Source: Dendrolimus kikuchii
Taxonomy: Eukaryota > Arthropoda > Insecta > Lepidoptera > Lasiocampidae
DNA length: 64,000 nt
Assembly: GCA_019925095.2 (NCBI GenBank)
Contig: CM034391.1
Location: forward strand, 3,003,051 to 3,067,050
Direction: 5' to 3'
Shown piece after piece: positions 33,002-44,220 of the stretch. The notes below the pieces were generated by a model. It did not search any database. It was not told the DNA's origin and saw only the letters and a list, made by a program, of their open reading frames with translations. A program made the position numbers and the translations under genes. Within the stretch, counting starts at the first letter, position 1; every line of letters begins with the position of its first letter.

Positions 33002-33036
33002 GCATATAAATTATAGAACTACCTGCTAAATAGTCT

Positions 33037-33042
33037 AATAAA
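33037..33042 (+). terminator. Poly(A) signal AATAAA of RPAP2
   Basis: AATAAA 36 bases after the RPAP2 stop codon. Confidence 0.6.
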
Positions 33043-33155
33043 TTATGATATATTTGTTATTTCTTAAATGATACAAGCTGCTGTAATTATATTGCTTCTT
33101 CTGTAGCATTATTATTTAGTATTAGATGTGCCTGCAACTTTGGTGATATGGAACT

Positions 33156-33528
33156 CACACACACACATACATAACTTCACGCCAGTTCCCTTGCGGGGTA
33201 GGCACGAACAACAGAGCGCCATTTAGGCCCATTCTTACACACCTCACTTGCTTCTTTGACATTCATAACTCTTGTCATGCACGCTCGTCTGTTCCTAAGG
33301 CTCCTGACATCACCCTCTGCTAGTACACGATCAATTTGATCATGGAAGGTGTCGTGGCCTTCCACGACTTCTGCATCCATCCACTTTTGCATTGTTTAGT
33401 CATTCTTTCATCATGCATTTTTTCCACATGCCCGAACCACCGGAGCATTCCTTTCCTTACCTTCACCCCGACACTCTCTTTCAGACCAACTCTCTTTCTT
33501 ACTTCGGTATTACGAACGCGGTCCGCGA
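33156..33528 (-). mobile_element. RTE family A, copy 9
   Basis: Flanked by the 13-bp duplication gtgatatggaact (33143-33155, 33529-33541). The tail is the unusual (CA)n-catacat. It lies in the 3' flank of RPAP2. Confidence 0.9.
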
Positions 33529-33782
33529 GTGATATGGAACTAATATTTATAATTGTATCTTATGAAACATGCAAGATATTGAAATGGAACATATATTCAA
33601 ATCTACTTGTAATGACAATAAAAAAGTCAAACTGATAGATTGTAGTCTCATTTCTTCAACTCCAAGGAACATATTACTCTCTGACAATAGTTCAACTCAC
33701 TTTTGTGTATAAAAATTCAAAATTTAAGCTTTTATTCTAAATAAGTTCCACTGAAGAATACTTTGAAGGTCATATAGACCGA

Positions 33783-34410
33783 AATCCAGCTGTAAGATTA
33801 CTATGTTCATGTGTTATTTAACTAAAATCTAGTTTTTATATATAATTATATATGGGGGGGCATACATTTTTGCTAGGTTGCCTATAAAAATGAGGCTGCT
33901 ACTTGTTAGTTTGATACTTTGGTAAAAATTGTTTCTAAAATAAATTATATATCAAGTTAAAGCCGATGTTTTCTGTGTATGATGGAATAGGGTTGCCACT
34001 TGCCTATGTAAAAGTGGTCGCAAATAGGGGTTACCAGCTGTCAAAGATAAATTAGAGTGAAAGAGTTTCGCGCTACACCCTTCGTTAGCGTAACGCAGCG
34101 TAGCGTCCCTCGTAGCGCGCTATTTTTAGCAGCTGGTAGCCCCTATTTGCAACCATTTTTACATAGGCGGCAACCCTATTCCATCGTACCCAGAAAAACA
34201 GTATCTTTAACCTGATATATAATGAATTAAAAAAACAAGCAAATTCAAATTTTTCCAAAAAATCAAACTAATATTATTTTAATTAAAAATACTAGCGGAC
34301 ACATTTTTATAGGCAACCTAGCAAAAATGTATTCCCCCATATATAATTATATATAAAAACTAGATTTTAATTAAAATCACATGAACGCAGTAATCTTTCA
34401 TCCGGATCTG
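33783..34410. mobile_element. Long palindromic element, arms about 300 bp
   Basis: The sequence from agctgtaagattactatgtt through tggaatagggttgcc and caaataggggttaccagctg is repeated in inverse up to cagtaatctttcatccgg. The loop (about 34045-34130) is GC-richer, with repeated gtagcg motifs. One arm also occurs alone at 38790-38935. No ORF. Confidence 0.85.
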
Positions 34411-34609
34411 GGTCTAATACATGTAAGTAAAAAATTAAATCTACTTCCTATTCTATGAATTATATTTATAAACCATACATACTTTTAGTTTTACACCCCA
34501 GCCATATACATGTACAATTGTACATACATCGTCATCTTGCCCGAGTTCAGCTCCCACATCTCATATAGGTTTGAATGCTCATACAACAATTGGGTAGTTG
34601 TCCCTAAGT

Positions 34610-35028
34610 TGATGTGAGGTAATGTAAGAGGTTACGGCCGTGCGGTCGACCGACGGGGAAACCGGACCCGCCCGCACATAAAGGCCGGAGAGGAGGTACG
34701 CGCCCCCTCTCTCCTCGCGGTGAGATCGAGGAGCCGGAGATACCCAGATCTCCGTCTAAAATGGTGAGGTCAGGCCGCAAAGGGGCCGGCGTCGTCCGTC
34801 CGGGCTGATGGTGAATGCGCGAGCGAGCCCACAGCCCGGACAAAGGACGCTCGGGATCGGACAGGGGTTTTAGTGGGTATCCCTAACCGTGGCATGGCAA
34901 TAGCATCTCACACGTCACACGTGCGGTGCTAGTGCCACCCCGACCTGGCGAATCCCGCACACGGGCCGCGACTTTTCCCCCTCGCGCGGCTCACGGTCCT
35001 CAAACGGATTTCGCCTGTATAAAAAAAA
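34610..35028 (+). mobile_element. R1-like non-LTR 3' UTR
   Basis: GC-rich, contains 'ggggttttagtgggtatccc' and 'caaacggatttcgcctgta', then an A-run. The same signature in inverse occurs at 53526 and 54782. No long coding frame. Confidence 0.65.
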
Positions 35029-35050
35029 CAGACGTAAATAAATATCGTCT

Positions 35051-35447
35051 ACATACATACATAATTTCACGCCAGTTCCCTTGCGGGGTAGGCACGAACA
35101 ACAGAGCGCCATTTAGGCTTATTCTTACACACCTCACTTGCTTCTTTGACATTCATAACTTTTGTCATGCACGCTCGTCTGTTCTTAAGGCTCCTGACAT
35201 CACCTTCTGCTAGTACACGATCAATTTGATCATGGAAGGTGTGTCGTGGCCTTCCATGACTTCTGCATCCATCTACTTTTGCATTGTAAATCTGTTTAGT
35301 CATTCTTTCCACATGCCCGAACCACCGGAGCATTCCTTTCCTTACCTTCACCCCGACACTCTCTTCCATACCCAACTCTCGCTTCCATACGTGAGCGTAG
35401 GTACCATCACCGCGTTGTGTCGCGGTGCAGGTACCTACGCTCACGTA
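35051..35447 (-). mobile_element. RTE family A, copy 10
   Basis: Flanked by the 11-bp duplication aaatatcgtct (35040-35050, 35448-35458). The 5' end (35405-35447) holds a small inversion: gtaggtaccatcaccgcg is answered by cgcggtgcaggtacctac. Confidence 0.88.
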
Positions 35448-35546
35448 AAATATCGTCTATTCCCCTGTAATGTCTACCTGCAGGTCTTTTTGCTCTAAAA
35501 TTCGACATGGAATAAAATCAAACAAAAAAAAGCATAAATAATTTCA

Positions 35547-35552
35547 TTTATT
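35547..35552 (-). terminator. Poly(A) signal of FPGS
   Basis: AATAAA on the minus strand, 8 bases after the TAA of FPGS. This implies a very short 3' UTR. Confidence 0.5.
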
Positions 35553-35559
35553 TGTCATG

Positions 35560-35932
35560 TTACGTGCTTAAATTAGGATCAATGATACTTAACGCAGCTC
35601 CCACCAAATGTAAGGACCCTGTCACTAAAACTGCAGGCTTCTTGCCACTATATGCCCTTTTTATACTGATTAGCGCCTCTGAAACACAGTCAAATACCCT
35701 AATTTCAGTGCCACTTTGTAACCCTCGCCATATATCCGAATATTTGCGACACCTGTCCATAAGTTCTTCTTGTTCGACCAGCGAGAAGTTGTCATTGTTC
35801 TGGCTTGTTTCTTTATAAGCTGTTGGAATGACGAAGCAGGCGGTCTTGAAGGTCAGTCTGCTCAGCGGTTTGAGAAGTATTTCAGCGTTCCTGTCGCCTG
35901 TTGCGCTGAATATCAGGATCTTTTCCTGTAAT
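35560..35932 (-). CDS. FPGS: FPGS exon 8 with stop
   Basis: Residues 392-514: LQEKILIFSATGDRN near the start and AVLVTGSLHLVGAAL near the end, then TAA at 35560-35562. The acceptor is attttcag, phase 2. Confidence 0.95.
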
Positions 35933-38900
35933 CTGAAAATATTTTTGATTTTCATTTAGAATCATAAGTGTAGTATATTCACTGATCAAAATCCTTGTGC
36001 CAGCAAACCGGCGGTGGCTAAACAGTTAGCGGAGGCGTCTCAAACTCAAAGGGCGCGGGTTCGAATTCTGTCCGTAAACAATGTACCACCCAGTTTTCTT
36101 ACAGTGTGATAAAACCTGCACATCGATATTACCGATGTGTCAAACCTATCAATTCGCCTTGAACAAGCAAGTCTGGGTATACTGTCGTTCTCCTATAAAA
36201 ACCAAATGGTACACTCGAGCCCAACAGTGGGACCTTTATGGGCTGTTATTATGAGATCCCTGTTATATATTAAAACTACGTTTTAACGGCTTTAAGCGCG
36301 GTATTTGATTTGATTTTTATTATTCTGTTATAGTTTTATATTTGACCTGATTTGTTTTTTAATATAGGCATTTCATAGATTGAAATTAACATTATTTTCA
36401 TATAAAATATTATACATACATACATACATAACTTCACGCCAGTTCCCTCGCGGGGTAGGCACGAACAACAGAGTGCCATTTAGGCTAAAATATTATGTAC
36501 TAAATAATATAAAATAAATAAAAAGTGTGGACCCTTTATTATATAATTTTCAAAAAATATTTTCTAAAGTATCAACTTAATTTGAATATAATAATTATTA
36601 AATTATTTTATTTAATCTATAATATTATAAAACTCTAAACATGCCGTGTCTTTACATTGAAGCTATTTAAAAACAACAAGTGGAATAGACTATATAAACG
36701 ATGGGATGATTTTTTTTTTCGGGATTCACGTAGAAACTACTAGGCCGATTTCGATGCGGTTTTCGCTGATCGACAGCAAATTTTTAGACTTAAAATCTGC
36801 GCTGCTTTTTGTCCTGGGAATCCCGTAGGAATTTTTCTGGGAATGAGTTAAAATGGCCAAATTTAAAAAAAAAAAACGAATTCCAAAGGGATTATTTTTA
36901 CTGATTAATAGCATATGTAATAAAAACCGTGATATTTTTTGTCCCGTGAATCCCGCTGGAATTTTCCCGGGAGCGGTTAGTAGTTGACTGGGTGCATAAA
37001 AATTAGCTTATTCCGACACAGTTTTCACTAAAACGATAGCTTACAATCTTTTTAAATGCTGTGGAACTTCGTGTTCCGGGAATCCCGCGGGAATTTCAAG
37101 TCAAGCATGAACGAAGTCGCGGGCATATCTTAATAATAAATAAAACTTGAAATTAGAATTAGTGTTATATGTGATGTTCACTGTTAGTTTTTAAAGTTAT
37201 TTTTCAAATGTACTCACTATTACAACATTAATAATAGGCCTTTAGAGCCATTAAATAAAGTATTATTTTGAACTAAATAAAAATGTAATAGTACATTATG
37301 GTACTAGTGTGTAACATTGGTGATTACTGCCGAGGCGCCATTGAGACTCGAGCCGTAGGCGAGGGTCTTAAGAGAGCCGAGGACGGTAATCATCAATACA
37401 CACGTGTATCATACGACGTTTTTCAACACACTTGTGAATAAAATAACAACAAAAACTCATTTTATTTAGTAGATAAAAAAAGTTATATATGAGTGAAAGT
37501 TTTATTTATTAAACACGTACGAGTTAAAATTATCTATTTAAATAAGAAGTTGCATGAAATGAGCAATCAATAGGAACATTAATTTATTTTTTCTATAGAA
37601 CACGATCTTTTTTTTTTTGAATAAAAACTTTTTTAAGAACAAAGCAACTCAACCAATAAAATTTTAAAAAAAATCTATAACTCACTAGCGAGTTATAATG
37701 TTTTTTTGTCACAGTTTGATTATGGGTGTCATTCTATGCCTAATAGCGGTGACCATAGAGCCACTTTATGAGCAAGTGTGTTGAAAAGAATTTTATTTAA
37801 AAAAAATATTGAGTAAATTTTTAGTATAGGATTTTCAATAACGAAATCCTTCACCATGCCTAAAAGAAAACTATACCTTTCTACTGTTCATAAACCGTGT
37901 TTTAATAAACAAAATTTTACTTACTTATTTTTATCCTCGAACCATTGCGCACAAATCTCCATAGACTCCTTTGTGTGAGCGCCATCCAAATAAAACCACG
38001 CAAAATCAGACTGTACTAAATGATACCTTCCGGGCCACTTGCAGTTCTTCAAACCTTCAACAGTTACATTATCCAAATCCAAAATATCTTTATCTAATAC
38101 TGTTCTATTATTGTCTATGATTAATGTATTCACGCCGTTTTTCAGCCCGTTCGATTTTGAAATCTTTTTTAATCTGTGCTGTCTCATCCAAGCGTGTGCC
38201 AACTGAATGGCTAGAGAGGCATTAGTCTGGTATGCTTCCAAGTCAATTTTTAAGGGATTGTTAGGCGGGAAAGTGTAGTTTTTGTAGTCTGGTACTACTT
38301 TTAGAGGACACTGAAAGCCAAGATGCCAGATATAATAAAAGCCTTGATTGTTGATAATATTTCTAATGTATATAATTAATATTGTAATAAAATGTCATAC
38401 CTTAACACTATCAGCATAATCTCTAAGTACTTGCATGGCGTCGACAGGTTGAGGTACGGTATAGGCTTCGCACCCGGGTTTCATTATACCAGCCTTCGCT
38501 GCTGCGATTTCGGGTAATGTGTAGCCAAGTATCGAAGTGTGGTCAAGTCCCAGCGCGGTTATGCCAACTACTGGAACTTTCCTGAATTATAAATATATAA
38601 TTGCTTGTAACACTACATTTTAGATATAGTTCAATATTTAGAAGAAATTTTTAAAGGCTGCTTATCCCAGACCTTTTTTAATATTCATAAAAAGAATGCT
38701 CAAATATGGTTGAATCATTCTACTAATTTAATATTCCGCAATAAAAACCTATTAATTATCAACTAAACATCCATTATAGACCGAGATCAGTCATGTCTTA
38801 TTTAATTAAAATCTAGTTTTTATATATAATTATATATGGGGGAATACATTTTTGCTAGGTTGCCTATAAAAATGTGGCCGCTAGTATTTTTAATTAAAAT

Positions 38901-41900
38901 AATGTTAGTTACAGCATACTCTTTTGCAATTATACAATTGGCGCCCAGATTTAGAGTATACTGTCACACCAACCTTAAGTTGTGTTCCGGCATCAGGGAC
39001 CAGGTTCCAGTCCCAAGGCAAGTCTATTTAGGTAGCACATTGGTAACACTTACAAATGTCCATAGGCGTCAGTAACCACCTTCCATCAGGTAGGAACTCA
39101 GCCAGTCTGTTGTATTCTAAGAATAAAAAATAAAAAATTCGTAGTTGAAAAAAATGACATCTGTCAACAGAAACTAGTGATGTGAATCAACTCATTCGAT
39201 TTCCAACAATTATAAGTTAAAAAAGGCAAGTCTATTTACTACTCTATTCACAGCTTCAAAACAATCTGAATCCTTACCTGAGTACATTGGTATAATCCAC
39301 AATACCACCAATCCCAACCTCGATGATGGCAACATCTACTTTCTCTTTAAGGAACATATTGAAAGCTAGCACTGTGAGAAAGGCGAAGTACTTCGGCATA
39401 TCACCTTCGAAATCCTGAAGGGATTATTTATTTATTGAAAATAAAATTGTTTATGAAAAAAAGTCTTATTGTCAAACATTGAAGAAATTTTAAGATTCTA
39501 AAATTTAACCAAAATTCTCTTTGGGTTCTAATATTTAAAAGATTATACAAATACACGTAGGTAATTCAGACTTATGGCTTGGCGACATTTTTCTTCCGTG
39601 TCGTGAGCTTTCACAAGCGGAAAAGATCATCAAACTATGACGCATACTTGGTCGTCTATCATTTACTTTTTTTTTCTTTTTTTGAGGCGAGGGAAAATGC
39701 TTAACCGATTTACGCACAAACTGGGTCGTTGCTAGGGGAACGACACGCGTCGGTCGGGGGCGATAACACTGCAGCAATAGTATGCTCTTGGCAGTGCTCC
39801 GTCCGCGATCGACGTCACAGAATAGTGTGGAAGACTCCGAGCGTTGCTACACGAGCGAGCAACCCCAATACCCACTAAAAACCTCCTCCTCCCTGACGAC
39901 CCTGCGCTTTGTTTGTGTTGGAAAGGCTGAGATTTAGAACATAGTTACGCCCAGCCGATCCAGCGCAATAAAGTGCCTGGAGTGTGCCCTGGGAGAACAC
40001 ACCCCACTTCGTTGTGCGGGGGTAGAAGGTCCTTTGCTCTCCTAGCAAGCTAAAGGCCCCCCGCGGTAAACGGAACCTAACTCAGGGAGGGAAGTAATGC
40101 GCGTACCTGCCTCTCCGGGTGCCAGCTGAAGGCCGGCGACCTCGAGAAGACGCATTGGCACGCGCTGCAGGACTTCTCTCTCTGTCACGTTCTGCGGCCT
40201 CCTTGAGTGACATTACTGTCTCGCAAAAAGTAACCGCAGCCCCCCAATTGTCGCTGCTCTGCAGCATGGCCTTGACCAAGTCGCAGAGTGAGTCGACCGG
40301 ACCTACGTGCGTCTCAAGTTCGAAACGCTGCGGCGCCCATGCGGCGCACTCGACTAGTGTGTGTAACGCCGTGTCGGGCGCGCCGCACTGGCGGCAGTCC
40401 GGGGAAGGCAAGCAGCCCACAATGCAATACAGATACTTATCGAAACATCCGTGTCCGGTAAGTATCTGCGTCGTCCTGAAGGTCAGGGTGCCGCTGGTGC
40501 GGTTGACCCATTCAGTCAGCTGTGGCCTGATTGCATCCATCGTGTAGCCGCCATAGGCCGGTCTATCATTCACTTTAATGTAACCCAGTGGAGCTTCCCT
40601 CTTTCATGACCCAAGAAAGATGTTTAAATTGTTTTACATAGAAAACCTAATGAAGTTCTTGACGGGAACTTGAATGTCGGAAATATAGATAGTTAGAACA
40701 TGATAAAGAAAAGACTGTCTTCGTTCTTCTTCTTGAAAGAGTAGTCGAAAAAAAAACAAAAAAAAAACTTGAATGGCGATGTTTCGTTGTGCATTTTTTT
40801 TAAATATTGCTTTATTGAGATTTTTTTATGTTTAAGGCTTGGCAACTAGGCCTTTAAGCCAGGCGCCGTTGTATTGTAGGCTATAATCGACGTCATTCAA
40901 CGGAGTTCTTGTGAAAACTCGAAAGGCCACATTTGGCTATATAGTTTACATTTGTCGCAAAAACACATAATTACTACTCAAAAACTATCAATATCCTACA
41001 ACTATTGTTAATTTTAGAGTAATTTTACACATTTTTAGAAAATAAAACTGCACAGCACAACGTCCCCTTTCAGTTCCCGCCAAAAACTCTGCTTTATTGA
41101 GAAATTAGATAGATAACACTTTATTGCTCACCAAAATACACAATTACAAATAATGAATAATTGCAATACTTCGTGGCAAAAAAAATTGTGCATTTGTGTT
41201 GATGATCTTAACTGCTTAAATGTGGCCAAAACTACCTAATTTGGTGTTAGTCAAAGATCTATAACTTGGTTAAGGCATTTTCGTGAAAATTATTCTAAAC
41301 TTTTAAATTAGTACTTTTACATTACATTAGATTTATACACAGAAAGGCGAAGAAAATTATAAATAAATCAATTTAGTTACCTGTGTTGAGTCTAACATGT
41401 CATAGACACAATGAAAGTGTTTCGCAAATAACTCTTCACTGACAACACTGCCATCCAGACGGATACGCTCGCGCACGGCCACTAAGTGCGGCGACGAATA
41501 GAAGCCCGTACGGAACCCGTGCGAACGGAGAATCGCTTCGCACATTGCGCTAGTCGAACCCTGTAAAGTACCTACAAAATTTAGTAAAATTTCAAACTGC
41601 TATAATCTTTTGTTTTATTCATTTATTATTATTTATTAGTTCTGTCGCCGCATCAGTAAGCGAACCCCATCGACCGTTTGTGTGTGTTCACGATCAACCC
41701 ACCATAGTAGCATCAAAAGAATCAATCCATTCAACCAAATGACAAAACATATACATACAGCCAATAAAACCCATTTATTGGCCTTCGTGGGCTCTGTCTG
41801 TACTTACTAACATAATACCAGGTACACACAGAGCCTACAAAAAGAGCTTACAAAAATTCACAAAATACTATTTATAATATGGCGCTCTGTTGTTCATGCC

Positions 41901-44104
41901 TATCCCGCAAGGGAACTGACGTGAAGTTATATATGTATGTACTATTTATAATGTATTTATATTATAATAGATGCACCAACTATTTACTATTAATTTTATT
42001 AAAGTATGTCCTGGAAGCAATAAAATTATTATTAAGGGTCCTATTTTTGCTAAACTACAACAAGACTTTAAAATCACCAGTATACAGTACACAAGCTTAT
42101 GTGCAACATATATTAGCACATACCTTCCCTTTGGTGCCAGCAATATGTATCACAGATAATTCATCTAACTTGTCCAATGTCACACCTGTTCTTGACAGGA
42201 AGTTTCCCATTTCCTCTATGTTTGTGCATTTCTGTTAATAGAAAATTAATCATATGTAAAAAAAGAATTAGTGGTATAAAATATTTGTGACATAAATGTA
42301 CAAAATTATCATGTAAACAAGCGAATACATTGTTTTCATCATACTTTTAAAATATAATAATGGCAGTTAATCTATGACTTCATAACTTGCCAGGATGATG
42401 ATGGCCGAAGGCCCACATCCTCCTCTCCTATTCAATTTTCTTTATTCAATCTCTCTTATTCCATCCCCCCCGCATTCTTAAGACTGTGTTTGTTTGCGTC
42501 CCTGGTGTTGTAAATATTTATTTATTGCAGGAGATCAGCAGACAGGCAGACGGCCCACCTGATGGTAAGCGGTTACCATCGCCTATGGACATTTGCAACA
42601 CCAAAGGTGCTACAAATGCGCTGCTGCTCTCTTAAGGGAAACTGGAACCTGCTCACTAATGACGGAACACAACTCAAGGTTGTTATGGCGACATACTTTA
42701 GACCAGGGGTGTTAGCCATCCAGTCGGGCAAATGCCCTACCACCGGGCTGTGGGTTGTTAAGTCGCCTCTTACGACAGGCCGCCCGGCCGCAGGAAATTG
42801 TATTCTTTCTCCGTTCCTGCACGGATAAAAATATTTCACAGATAAATATATTTATAGGCGACCATAAACACTTTTTATTAGATGAGGTGTTTGCCAGCTT
42901 TGCAATAAAAAAATGTATCTTAGTTCGTCGGATTGTCAACAACCCTATTTACACACACATCGCACTTATTATTATTAGAGTTAAAAAAAAAACAAGGAAA
43001 TGGTTGAATAAGGAAATTAAATATCTAAAATACTGTGGAGACTCATGACTATAGAAACAAAATAAAATGCTTATTTAAGTATGCTCAATTGAATCAGCCT
43101 AAAGCGGTGGTGATGTGGTCCTTCTATTTTTGGACAGATTGCACTTGGATATTTACTCCAGTGCTACTCATATTATGCCAACTGGCAATCCGAAAAGAAT
43201 AAATATATATTTTTTTAAAAGACGACAAATGTATAAAAAAGTAAAAATAAAAAGATCAATAAGGTCAAACAAATCATTTTTGTCAGCAGAGGAGAGAAGG
43301 AGAAAAACGGCAATCGGAGTGCTCTCATATAAAGGCACCTGACCTTAATATACTTGGGCCACTCTCAACTTGAATACCTCTACTTGGATGATTTTATAGA
43401 AAGAAAATGCTTGGCTTTGAAAAATAAACCAGATATGAGTAAGCTCAAATGAGTACAAACGTAAATCTGTGTATTTCTAAATAAACTATTGTATTATCTA
43501 TTTATGTAAGTACACAGTTTTATCATAAATCTTGTTTGAACTAAAATGACCTACAAATAAATTAAGATAACACACAGAAACGATAGCAATTATAATTATG
43601 ATGGAAATATAAGGGAAATAAAATTTTACAATTTAATATAGTTACTTACTATTATCCCATTTTTTAAATCTTTCCTTATTTGGTCTATCGTTTTCTTATT
43701 TGATTGTAACTTGTTTAATTTACACACTGCATCCTGAAAACATAAAATTAAAAATTATGAAATGGACATGAAGTGTAACTTTTGCCTTAAGTGCAATGTT
43801 TGTAATGAAAAATCAACTTCCTACTCAAATTCAGAACCTTTTCATTATTTAAAAAATAAAATTATACATTAAAAACTCCTAAAACACACCTTAATTGCAA
43901 TGTAAACTGAAAAGTAAAAAATAAAGTGTTTGACAAAAAATAAATGATTAAAATATAGCAGAAAACACTCATACATTTTTGCAGCAATCATTTTCTAAAT
44001 AATAAAAAACTTAAAACTTATAGATAGATAACTCTTTATTGTACACCAAAGCTTACAAAAATCAAGTAGAAAAATACAAAAGATAGCACAATGGGTGGCA
44101 TTAT

Positions 44105-44175
<71 letters not shown>

Positions 44176-44176
44176 G

Positions 44177-44220
<44 letters not shown>

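Noticed and set aside
33725..33785. Hammerhead-like cactgaagaatac...gaccgaaatcc next to the palindrome
   Set aside because: The CTGAAGA core is present, but the stem II strand is separated by about 10 unpaired bases. Too weak to call.
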